Source: JALORV01 sp963702595 (GTDB taxonomy: Bacteria; Pseudomonadota; Gammaproteobacteria; Burkholderiales; Burkholderiaceae_F). Taken from it: a stretch of DNA of 64,000 nucleotides. The position numbers and the translations under genes are program-made. A model generated the notes under the pieces. That model was not told where the DNA came from. It searched no databases and saw nothing but the letters and a program-made list of their open reading frames with translations. Where the stretch lies: NCBI GenBank assembly GCA_963702595.1, contig CAVPDC010000012.1, forward strand, positions 60,148 through 124,147. The letters are read 5' to 3'. Position 1 is the first letter of the stretch. Every line of letters begins with the position of its first letter. Shown one piece after another: positions 44,551-52,608 of this stretch.

Positions 44551-45598
44551 AAGCCGTGGCCGTCGAGTGCATCGGCATAGGCCTCGCCTATGGCACCAAC
44601 CAGGTGCTGAAGGACATCACGCTCAACATCGAGCCCGGCGAGTTCTTCGCGCTGCTCGGGCCCTCGGGCTCGGGCAAGTCGACCCTGCTGCGGCTGATCG
44701 CGGGATTCAACCAGCACAACCGCGGCCAGCTGCTGGTCGACGGGCGCGACATCACCGGCGTGCCGCCGCACGCACGCAACATCGGCATGGTGTTCCAGAG
44801 CTACGCGCTGTGGCCGCACCTGACCGTGTACGACAACGTCGCCTTCGGGCTGGTCGAGCGGCGTGCTCGCGCGCGACGAGATCAAGCGCCGCGTCGCGGA
44901 GGCGCTGGAGCTGGTCGGGCTGGCTGAGCTACGCGAAGCGCCGCCCCAACCAGCTCTCCGGCGGCCAGCAGCAGCGCGTTGCGCTGGCCCGCACCATCGT
45001 GATCGAGCCGCAGGTGCTGCTGCTCGACGAGCCGTTGTCCAACCTCGACAAGAAGCTGCGCGAGCAGATGCGGCTGGAGCTGAAGCGGCTGCAGCGCAAG
45101 CTCGGCATCACGACGATCTTCGTCACGCACGACCAGGAAGAGGCCATGACAACCGCGGACCGCATGGCTGTGCTCGAGGCCGGCGTACTGCAGCAGGTTG
45201 GCACGCCGCACGAACTGTTCGACACCCCTGTAAACCGCTTCGTCGCCGAGTTCGTCGGCAGCACCAACCTGCTCTCTGGCCACAGCGACGCGGCGCGCCG
45301 CGTCTTCATCGCCGACGGGTTCGGCGAGATCCCGCTGACCGGCAGCGTGAGCGGCACGGCGATTTCGGTTCGGCCCCATGCCATCGCCATTGCCGAATCG
45401 CGCGACACGGCCCGGGTGTGGTTTGAAGGTGCCATCCAGGAGAGCGAATTCCTCGGCGAGTTCACACGCTACGGCGTGCGCGTCGGGCCGACGCTACTGA
45501 CTGCTGACGCGCCGCACCTGTCCGCGACACCAATCTACTCACCCGGCATGCGCGTGCAGATTGGCATCGACCCCGACGAGGTTCGCGTTCTGGACTGA
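44547..45598 (+). pseudogene. ABC importer ATPase, frameshifted
   Basis: ATPase of the FbpC/PotA/PhnT class. Walker A is GPSGSGKSTLL, the Q-loop MVFQSYALWPHLTV, the signature QLSGGQQQRVALAR, Walker B VLLLDEPLSNLD, then the switch His in FVTHDQEEA. A C-terminal TOBE-type domain follows (ISVRPHAIAIAES). Two frame changes, near 44,860 and 44,930, break it between GLVERR, LARDEIKRRVAEALELVG and YAKRRPNQLSGGQ. The start overlaps the permease stop by 4 bases. Confidence 0.8.
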
Positions 45599-45600
45599 AC

Positions 45601-45615
45601 GTCCGGCCACCGGAC
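45601..45615. terminator. Hairpin just after the ABC operon
   Basis: GTCCGG pairs with CCGGAC across CCA, 3 bases after the ATPase stop. It overlaps a 12-mer, CACCGGACATTG, that recurs at 49,281. No T run follows. Confidence 0.4.
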
Positions 45616-45689
45616 ATTGCCGCGTCCCTGTGCGTGCCGAGCGGCCGATCGCAGCGCTACTCAAGCAGAAGGCCCAGGGCGCCGCTGGG

Positions 45690-46491
45690 TCAGCGCGCGA
45701 GTATCAGGAGCTTGTTTCTCGCCTGGGAGTCCTGATCGGGGCAGACCGCAATGCCCGCCGCCGCCACTTGCTGCACAAGTTCAGCACGCCGCGCGAGCGC
45801 CCCACCGCGCTGAACCTTGTCCGACAACTCGACGAACTGCTGTCCGCCCGGGAGCGTCCAGACTTCGACTTCATAGGCCCGGTCCGCGCCGCGGTACGCG
45901 CGTACGGTCGAAGGGCCGAGGCGAGCGATGTCCGCCGGCAGCATCGCTGTATTCCCGCCGGTACCGAGCTGCCTGGCCAGCATCGAGCGCTGCCGCGGGT
46001 CCAGCGTCGCGTTCAGCGCGTCAATCAGCGGTGTTCCGCGCCTGGCGTCGAGCGCGAGCAGTGTCCGCGCGGCCCTGCGCGTCGAGACGGCGGTTCAGAG
46101 AAACGACGTCATCCAGCGCATCGCCATGAAGGTCCGACTCGCACTTTCCGTCAGGCTGCAGCAGGGCACTATCCACCGCTGCGCAATCCTGAACCGCCAC
46201 TTTTAGTGTCAGCTCCGAGCCCTTGCCCTGTTCACGCAGCCGCAGCCGAAGTCCCGCCTGGTACAGGCTAAGTGTCGGGGAATCGAACAGCCACACGGTG
46301 GTCGACCTTCCCTTTTCCGCGAGCTTCAGTGCACCGGTCACCTGTGCCGAGGGGCTGCAGAGGTTTATCTGGATTTCCGCCTTCGAATCCGAGGCTCGGG
46401 CTTCGTGCGATGCGACAGCGGCCGCCGCGGCGCCAGCGAGCAGTGCAATCTTGAAGTTCAACGACACGGCCTGATAGCGCGCGGCGGTCAT
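45690..46491 (-). pseudogene. Exported CYTH-like protein, frameshifted
   Basis: The N-terminus has a signal peptide (LNFKIALLAGAAAAAVASH, cleavage near ARAS). The body resembles the CYTH/triphosphate-tunnel fold: KAEIQINL as the early strand, VWLFDSPTLSLYQAGLRLRL and ELTLKVAVQDC. The frame changes at about 46,073-46,075, where a run of three G (minus strand) probably should be two. The second part continues as ARTLLALDARRG, then DPRQRSMLARQLG and YEVEVWTLPGGQQFVELSDKV. CYTH proteins bind triphosphates or polyphosphate; an exported one is unusual. Confidence 0.65.
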
Positions 46492-46567
46492 GGGACCGAT
46501 CGACGCGACTGCAGCGGTCGCGCCAGGACATCCATCTCGCGCGTGGCGCGAACGCACGGCCTGCCCC

Positions 46568-47554
46568 TCAGGGGCGGTCCGGCACATGAAACAGGAACTC
46601 CGGGATGTCCGGCAGGCCCTCGATGAAGGTGCCCTTCTTCTTGCCGTCCAGCGAAAAACGCCGCACGCGCTGTTCGAAGCGCTCGGCGACGTAGAGGTCG
46701 CCGTCCGGGCCGATCGCGAAACCGGACGGCGCCCTGAGCTTGCCGTCGATGACGATCTGCGCCTTCAGCTTGCCCTGGGGAGGCTCCTTCGGGATCTCAT
46801 AGGCGAGGATGCTGCCGGTGCCGGCGGCGCCGATGTACAGCGTCTCGCCGTGCAGGACGAGATGAACGGGCTTCTTGATCCGTTTGCCCTGGATACGGGC
46901 CACTAGGCGCCCAGACGCGACCTCAAAGATCTTGACGGCATCGCCGGCCTCGTCCGCTACGTAGAGATACTCCCGGTGAACGATGATCCCGCGCACGGAG
47001 TGGCGCGGCTTGCCGTGCACGTCGAGCACGACCTCGAGTCCTTGCGGCGCCGGCACGTCCGCCGGCGGCTCGCGCCCGGCGTCCGGCAGGTGCCCGTGGG
47101 CCGAAGCGACGACTGTGCCCGGGAGAAATCGCCCCTCGGGAAACGCCTTGCGCAGGTGAGGCACGACCGGAGCCGGCTTGCGCGACTTCGGCAGGAGCGC
47201 AATGACGGTGTTGGTGTCCTGGCACGAGATGTATATCCGGCCGTCATCGCCGAGTTCGACGTCGAACGGGTGGATCATCGCCCTGACCTGCCTCGACGTG
47301 ACCAGGTTGTCAGCGAAATGAAACGAGTTGCCGTGCCGGCGATACTGTGCAACATGGCTGTCGCCGCGCCAGGCGCTGGCGATGTAGAGGTCGTCGCCAA
47401 CCAGCGCAAAGCCGCGCGGAATGTGCAGCGGATGCGCCTTCGGTGACGGATCGAGCAGCAATGGATGGTCACGGTGGACGGTGCCGTCGTCCTTGAACAC
47501 CCCGATGTTGTCGAGGCCGTGCTTGCCTTCGCCGCGATAGCTGATCCACCACAC
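46568..47554 (-). CDS. NHL/beta-propeller repeat protein
   Basis: A 328-residue protein built of repeated blades such as GFALVGDDLYIASAWRGDS, DVELGDDGRIYISCQDTN, GIIVHREYLYVADEAGDA and GFAIGPDGDLYVAERFE. This fits an NHL or YVTN-type propeller, usually a binding or scaffolding module or a lactonase-like enzyme. No signal peptide is seen at the chosen start, ATG 47554, which has GGAGG eight bases before it. It lies 37 bases after the membrane protein gene. Confidence 0.82.
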   Translation of the reverse strand: MWWISYRGEGKHGLDNIGVFKDDGTVHRDHPLLLDPSPKAHPLHIPRGFALVGDDLYIASAWRGDSHVAQYRRHGNSFHFADNLVTSRQVRAMIHPFDVELGDDGRIYISCQDTNTVIALLPKSRKPAPVVPHLRKAFPEGRFLPGTVVASAHGHLPDAGREPPADVPAPQGLEVVLDVHGKPRHSVRGIIVHREYLYVADEAGDAVKIFEVASGRLVARIQGKRIKKPVHLVLHGETLYIGAAGTGSILAYEIPKEPPQGKLKAQIVIDGKLRAPSGFAIGPDGDLYVAERFEQRVRRFSLDGKKKGTFIEGLPDIPEFLFHVPDRP

Positions 47555-47591
47555 GATGCCGCTGCCTCCAGTCTTGCGAACTGCACCGGAA

Positions 47592-48311
47592 CTATGACTT
47601 GTCCGCGTCGTCCTTCTTGCGGGGCTGCCGCAGGTCGAAGTCGGCCTGCATGCGCTTGAGCTTCACGATGCCGTACCAGACGAGTGCAGCCATGCCGAGG
47701 ACCAGCGCACTGCCGAACAGCCGCTCAAGGTCGTAGCTTCCGGTCCGGTTCGCAACATAGGCCGCCACGATCAGGCCGGCGATTCCGACATTGATGGCCC
47801 AGTTCGCCGGCCGCGTGACGACGTAATTCAAGGTGCCAAAACCCGTCAGCTGGTACAGCAGGAACGGCAAGATCGCGACCGCCGGCAGCATTTCCGATGG
47901 TCCGAGTGCAACGTCGACCGCGCTCGGCGCCCGCGCGTGCAGCAGCGTGCTGTGCGCGAGTTCATGAAACAGCGCCGGCACCGCGCACAGGAACGGTACG
48001 ACAGCGAGCAGCTCGATGACGAGCGCGCCGCTCCAGACGCCAGTCCTCGACGCGGTGTCGGCGCCCTTGACTTCCGACTGCGTCCCGATGAACAGGCCCC
48101 CGACGACCGCTGCCGCGCTGGCCAGCATCAGCAGCTCGACGGTAATGCCGAAGGCGGTGGGCTCGCCAGCCTTGAGCAGCAGGAGGGCGAGAAAGCCCGG
48201 CGTATAGAACATGACCCGCACCAGCCGGGCCCATACTCGCGCGTCGCGTTCTGGCGGAAGGACCGGCAACGCTCGCCCGTCTGTTCCAACGGTCGGCCTG
48301 TCTTTCGACAT
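47592..48311 (-). CDS. Multi-pass membrane protein, hypothetical
   Basis: A 239-residue protein with about six hydrophobic helices (FYTPGFLALLLLKAG, TVELLMLASAAAVVGGLFIG, ALVIELLAVVPFLCAVPALF, WAINVGIAGLIVAAYVA, LVLGMAALVWYGIV) and charged ends. The middle contains FHELAHSTLLHA, a HELAH-like pattern next to a helix that could bind a metal, as in some membrane proteases; this is only suggestive. It is followed on the same strand by the propeller gene. The family is not recognised. Confidence 0.72.
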   Translation of the reverse strand: MSKDRPTVGTDGRALPVLPPERDARVWARLVRVMFYTPGFLALLLLKAGEPTAFGITVELLMLASAAAVVGGLFIGTQSEVKGADTASRTGVWSGALVIELLAVVPFLCAVPALFHELAHSTLLHARAPSAVDVALGPSEMLPAVAILPFLLYQLTGFGTLNYVVTRPANWAINVGIAGLIVAAYVANRTGSYDLERLFGSALVLGMAALVWYGIVKLKRMQADFDLRQPRKKDDADKS

Positions 48312-48543
48312 TTGTCTTCCTTCAGCGCTCGAAACTGTCGGTTCGAGAATAGCGCAGTACGCTGTAAGCGATGATCAGGGCGCGCTGCCCTAAGAAGGCG
48401 TGTCGTTTGGATCGGCGGCGTCGGATTTATGGTCGAACGACCCTGCCGGATCGCAGCGATCGAAATGGCACCCGCATGCCAGCTGATGCGGCCCGTGTCG
48501 GGCGGTCTGGCCGTAGCGGGCCGTCAGTGCTCGGGTGCCGACA

Positions 48544-49041
48544 TCAGCCCCGTCGATCCTGCTCAGCGTACTCACGCGCGTCGAGCGTGGCGGGAGCGCC
48601 CGGCCCCTCCGCACGTTCCGCGCGCCGCTTCAACGCGACATTCATCGCACCGAATGCGGGCTCAATGACCTGTTGCAGGCGGCGTTTCGTGAACGGGATG
48701 ACGACGCCACGGTAGAGCTCGCCGTGGTGAAAGCGAACTCCGCCATCGGTTAGCGACTCGATACCGAACCTGCGTTCGGCCGAGTACACGCCCGGCATCG
48801 CCCAGCGCCCAAGCCAGCGCAACTCCCTTGGTTCACGCACGTGCGTCAGCGTCGAGCGAAATGTCACCGCACCGACGGCCGCCGCGTCCTGTGTAATCTG
48901 GATCGAGTTGCCGATCTGCGCTTGCCCCAGGATCGCCCGTATGAAGGGATTCCAGCGACGGTACGAACCGAAGTCGGTGAGAATTCCCCAGACCATTGAC
49001 GCCGAGGCGCTGATATCGATGTGCGTGCGGATTTCAAGCAT
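48544..49041 (-). CDS. SRPBCC family (polyketide cyclase-like) protein
   Basis: A 165-residue cytosolic START-fold protein. It begins MLEIRTHIDISASASMVWGI and continues LTDFGSYRRWNPFIRAILGQ, the usual start of a SRPBCC domain. WLGRWAMPGVYSAERRFGIE and FHHGELYRGVVIPF are later strands. ATG 49041 starts the first strand; upstream residues in the open frame do not fit. It probably binds a lipid-like ligand. The C-terminal tail is charged. Confidence 0.86.
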   Translation of the reverse strand: MLEIRTHIDISASASMVWGILTDFGSYRRWNPFIRAILGQAQIGNSIQITQDAAAVGAVTFRSTLTHVREPRELRWLGRWAMPGVYSAERRFGIESLTDGGVRFHHGELYRGVVIPFTKRRLQQVIEPAFGAMNVALKRRAERAEGPGAPATLDAREYAEQDRRG

Positions 49042-49184
49042 CGCGCAGTATGCGGCCCGACGGATATCTCGATCCCTTGAAGTGGGTGCGCGGCAGCGTG
49101 CCAACGCGAATGCGGGGTGCGGCCTGCAGCGCGCGTCGAAGGACGGTTGGTCTGCCGACGCTTGTTAGAGTTTCAACGCTACGG

Positions 49185-49290
49185 CTACTTCGGAAACATG
49201 AACTGCACCTGCGCGCGCAGCTGCCAGTTGGCGCCGTTACCCGGATGAACCATGTTGTAGTACGCCTGCAGCGAGGTGTGCACCGGACAT
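49185..49290 (-). pseudogene. 3' remnant of an outer-membrane-type protein
   Basis: About 32 codons encode VHTSLQAYYNMVHPGNGANW and LRAQVQFMFPK, then stop. This looks like the last strands of an outer-membrane barrel of the type annotated neuromedin U-like in proteobacteria. Nothing upstream continues it: the frame becomes antisense to the peptidyl-prolyl isomerase. The break lies at a 12-mer shared with 45,608. Confidence 0.5.
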
Positions 49291-49371
49291 TGACATTCTG
49301 CCGACAGTCGTGCGGTCACTGAGCAGTGGTTGGACACGGCCAACCACAGCACCGCTCCCGAACCCAGCCGC

Positions 49372-50232
49372 TCACTTTGTTGCCGGTGCCTCCGGCGCCG
49401 CAGGCGCAGCGCCGACAACCTCGATCTTGGCCGCGGCCTTGAGCGCATCCAGCTGCTTCTTCACGCCTTGCTGCTGCAGCTGCTGGCTGAGCTGGGCCTT
49501 GACCTGTTCGAGCGGGGGCGCCTCGATCGCGCGGCTGTCTTCTAGCAGGATGACGTGATAGCCGAACTGGCTCTTGACCGGCACATCGGTGAACTTGCCC
49601 TTCTCCAGCTTGGTCACGGCCGCTGAGAACTCCGGGACCATTCTCCTCGGATCGAACCATCCGAGTTCGCCGCCGCGCGCCTTGGAACCCGCATCCTTCG
49701 ACTTGTCCATGGCCAGCTTCGGAAACAGGGCCGGATCCTTCTTCAGCCGGGCAATGATGTCCTTCGCCTCGGCCTCCTTGTCGACCAGGATGTGGCGTGC
49801 CTTGTACTCGGTTCCGGTGATCGTCGCCTTGATGCGCTCGTATTCGGCCTTGAGCGCGTCCTCGCTGATCGGGTTGCTCTTGACGAAGTCCTCGACGTAG
49901 GCGTTCGCCAGTACGGACTGCCTGATCGCATTGAGCTGGTCCAGTACCTCGGGTGACTTGTCCAGACCCTTCTTGACGGCCTCTTCGGCCACCACCATCT
50001 GGAGTGCCAGTTGATCGATGATGCCCTTCCGTGCTTCCGGCGTGTCAGCGTGGCCGGCGCTGCCGCCTTGCTTGGCGATCATGTCGATGGTTCGCTGGCT
50101 GATGGGCTTCCCGTTCACGGTGGCCGCCACCGGGCCCGTCGAAGCTGGGTCACCGGACTTGGGACTGCAGGCACCGAGCGCGAGCACCGATGCCGCACAG
50201 GCGAGGAGAGTTCCGAATTTGACGAGCTTCAT
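49372..50232 (-). CDS. Lipoprotein peptidyl-prolyl cis-trans isomerase (parvulin type)
   Basis: Periplasmic foldase of 286 residues. The signal ends in lipobox LGAC (Cys 22). A SurA-like helical region (residues 35-130) is followed by a parvulin domain (about 143-240): YKARHILVDKEAEAKDIIA, KARGGELGWFDPRRMVPEF, and SQFGYHVILLED. The C-terminus is a coiled Gln-rich helix and a Pro/Ala tail. It is similar to PpiC/EpsD-type proteins and helps fold exported proteins. Confidence 0.92.
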   Translation of the reverse strand: MKLVKFGTLLACAASVLALGACSPKSGDPASTGPVAATVNGKPISQRTIDMIAKQGGSAGHADTPEARKGIIDQLALQMVVAEEAVKKGLDKSPEVLDQLNAIRQSVLANAYVEDFVKSNPISEDALKAEYERIKATITGTEYKARHILVDKEAEAKDIIARLKKDPALFPKLAMDKSKDAGSKARGGELGWFDPRRMVPEFSAAVTKLEKGKFTDVPVKSQFGYHVILLEDSRAIEAPPLEQVKAQLSQQLQQQGVKKQLDALKAAAKIEVVGAAPAAPEAPATK

Positions 50233-50479
50233 TTCATTCCTTGAGTTGCTGTCGAGTCGACGGAAACCCGCATTGTGGCAGGCTCGCGCGTCCGGGCTGG
50301 CTCGTCACGCGCGGGCACAGCCACAACCTCTGGTGCGTTGACCATGCCCGCTTCCCTCGAGGTCCGACCGATGAAGCTGACGTGAGTGCGCCCGGCGAAG
50401 CGGCGGCGCCGCCGGCCTCAGACGGACATCACGGCAGTCCTGAAATCGAACGCAATGAACTAACCCCGCGCCGGCGCGG

Positions 50480-51214
50480 TCAGCCCATGTGCAGGCCGCC
50501 GTTGCACGAGAAGTCGGCGCCGGTCGTGAAGCCGGAATCCTCGCCCGCCAGCCAGGCAACGATCGCGCCGATTTCGTCGGGCGTGCCCAGCCGCTTGACT
50601 GGAATGGTCTCGACGATCTTTTCGAGAATGGCGGGCTTGATGGCCATGACCATCTCGGTGCCGATATAACCGGGGCTCACGGTGTTCACCGTGACACCCT
50701 TGGCGGCAAGTTCCTGCGCCAGCGCCATCGTGAAGCCGTGCATGCCGGCCTTGGCGGCGGAGTAGTTCGTCTGGCCGGCCTGGCCCTTTTCGCCATTGAC
50801 GGAGCTGATCTGGATGATGCGGCCCCAGCCCTTCTCGACCATGCCGGGCACCACCTGCTTGGTGACGTTGAACATGCTGTTGAGGTTGGTGTCGATGACC
50901 GCATCCCAGTCCTCGCGCGTCATCTTCAGGAACATGCGGTCACGCGTGATGCCGGCGTTGTTGACCAGCACGTCGATCGGGCCAAGTTCCGCCACGGCCT
51001 TCGTGAAAGCGGCCTCGGTGCTGCTCCAGTCGGCCACGTTGCCGACCGACGCGTGGAAGTCATAGCCGAGCGCCTTCTGCTCGCCCAGCCACTTGTTGAA
51101 GTCGCGGCTCGGCCCGCAGCCGGCGATCACCTTGAAGCCTCCCTTGTGGAGTCGCTGACAAATCGCCGTGCCAATGCCACCCATGCCACCCGTTACGTAC
51201 GCCACCTTTGCCAT
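50480..51214 (-). CDS. phaB: Acetoacetyl-CoA reductase
   Basis: NADPH-dependent SDR of 244 residues that makes (R)-3-hydroxybutyryl-CoA, the PHB monomer. It has TGGMGGIGTAICQRLHKGGF at the N-terminus, VNNAGITRD near 85-93, the catalytic Ser in QISSVNGEKGQ, and YSAAKAG with Tyr and Lys. The C-terminal end is DFSCNGGLHMG, typical of PhaB. It is the third gene of phaC-phaA-phaB. Confidence 0.96.
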   Translation of the reverse strand: MAKVAYVTGGMGGIGTAICQRLHKGGFKVIAGCGPSRDFNKWLGEQKALGYDFHASVGNVADWSSTEAAFTKAVAELGPIDVLVNNAGITRDRMFLKMTREDWDAVIDTNLNSMFNVTKQVVPGMVEKGWGRIIQISSVNGEKGQAGQTNYSAAKAGMHGFTMALAQELAAKGVTVNTVSPGYIGTEMVMAIKPAILEKIVETIPVKRLGTPDEIGAIVAWLAGEDSGFTTGADFSCNGGLHMG

Positions 51215-51250
51215 TTCTGTCTCCGCATGTTGTTAACTGCTGTTGTATTC

Positions 51251-51283
51251 GGGTCGGGCGCCTGGCCGTTCGAGGCCCGACCC
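51251..51283. repeat. 33-base palindromic repeat (REP-like), copy 2
   Basis: Arms GGGTCGGGC and GCCCGACCC enclose a loop region closely matching the copy at 21898-21930. It lies in the 131-base spacer between phaA and phaB, where it could affect mRNA stability. Confidence 0.65.
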
Positions 51284-51345
51284 GCGAAAATTACTCGGCC
51301 GAGTGCACGTGCTACGCGCAGCGTCGCGTATGTGGGGCCAACCGG

Positions 51346-52536
51346 CTACCGCTCCACGGTGACGGCGACACCCATGCCACCACCGATGCAGAGCGCCGCG
51401 AGTCCCTTCTTCGCGTCGCGCCGATTCATCTCGTGCAGCAGCGTGACCAGGACGCGGCAGCCCGAGGCGCCGATCGGGTGGCCGAGAGCGATGGCGCCGC
51501 CGTTAACGTTGATCTTGTCCTTGTACGGCGCCTTGTCCCACCCGAGGTCCTTGTTCACCGCACAGGCCTGCGCCGCGAACGCTTCGTTCAGTTCCATCAG
51601 GTCGAGCTGCTCCGCCTTCCAGCCGGACTTCTCGAGCGCCTTGCGCGACGCCGGTGCCGGGCCCATGCCCATCAACGACGGATCGACGCCGGAAGAGGCA
51701 AAGCTCACGATTCGCGCGAGCGGCTTCAGTCCGAGCGCCTTGGCCTTGTCGGCCGACATCACGAGCACGGCGGCCGCGCCATCGTTGATGCCGGAAGCGT
51801 TGCCGGCCGTCACACTGCCCTGCTTGTCGAACGCGGGCTTCAGTCCGGCGAGCACTTCGGCATTGGACTTGCGATTGATGAATTCATCGGTGTCGAACAC
51901 GATCGGGTCGCCCTTGCGCTGCGGGATCGTCACCTGGACGATCTCGTCCTTGAACCGCCCTGCATCCTGGGCGGCGGCGGCCTTGGTCTGCGATGCCAAT
52001 GCCAGCGCATCCTGCGCGGCGCGATCGATGCCGTGCGCCTTGGCCACGTTCTCCGCGGTGATTCCCATGTGGTACTGGTTGTAGACGTCCCACAGGCCGT
52101 CGACGATCATGCTGTCGATGATCTTCGCATCGCCCATGCGGAAGCCGTCACGCGAACCGAGCATGACGTGCGGCGACGCGCTCATGTTCTCCTGCCCGCC
52201 CGCGATGACGATCTGCGCGTCGCCGTTGCGGATTGCCTGCGCTGCCAGCATCACTGCCTTCAGCCCGGAACCGCAGACCTTGTTGATCGTCATCGCCGGC
52301 ACTGTCACCGGCAGCCCGGCCTTGAGGGCGGCCTGGCGCGCCGGGTTCTGGCCGCTGCCGGCCGTCAGCACCTGCCCCAGAATCACCTCGTCGACCTGAT
52401 CGGCCGCCACGCCGGCACGGCGCAGGACTTCCTTGATTACGATGGCACCGAGCTCGGGCGCGGGGATCTTGGCGAGCGCGCCGCCGAACTTTCCGATGGC
52501 GGTCCGTGCGGCCGCGACGATGACTGCTTCGGTCAT
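51346..52536 (-). CDS. phaA: Acetyl-CoA acetyltransferase
   Basis: Thiolase of 396 residues that condenses two acetyl-CoA to acetoacetyl-CoA for PHB. It begins AVIVAAARTAIGKFGGALAK. The active-site Cys lies in INKVCGSGLKAV (about 90), and GHPIGASGCRVL and LCIGGGMG supply the other catalytic residues. It lies between phaC and phaB on the same strand. Confidence 0.96.
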   Translation of the reverse strand: MTEAVIVAAARTAIGKFGGALAKIPAPELGAIVIKEVLRRAGVAADQVDEVILGQVLTAGSGQNPARQAALKAGLPVTVPAMTINKVCGSGLKAVMLAAQAIRNGDAQIVIAGGQENMSASPHVMLGSRDGFRMGDAKIIDSMIVDGLWDVYNQYHMGITAENVAKAHGIDRAAQDALALASQTKAAAAQDAGRFKDEIVQVTIPQRKGDPIVFDTDEFINRKSNAEVLAGLKPAFDKQGSVTAGNASGINDGAAAVLVMSADKAKALGLKPLARIVSFASSGVDPSLMGMGPAPASRKALEKSGWKAEQLDLMELNEAFAAQACAVNKDLGWDKAPYKDKINVNGGAIALGHPIGASGCRVLVTLLHEMNRRDAKKGLAALCIGGGMGVAVTVER

Positions 52537-52608
52537 GAAATGACTCCGTGGTGAGTGCTGATGCGACGGCAGACCTGATGCCCGCCGTCGAAGGATGCTA
52601 GCGCGGTC

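Noticed and set aside
41446..45598. Programmed frameshifting in the ABC operon
   Set aside because: Breaks are many, vary in type and lack slippery sequences with downstream structures; error or decay explains them better.
48330..48540. Small plus-strand frames between the membrane and SRPBCC genes
   Set aside because: Arg-rich translations without domains or ribosome sites; treated as spacer.
50489..52084. 531-residue open frame antisense to phaB and phaA
   Set aside because: Same kind of shadow; both minus-strand genes have full catalytic motifs.
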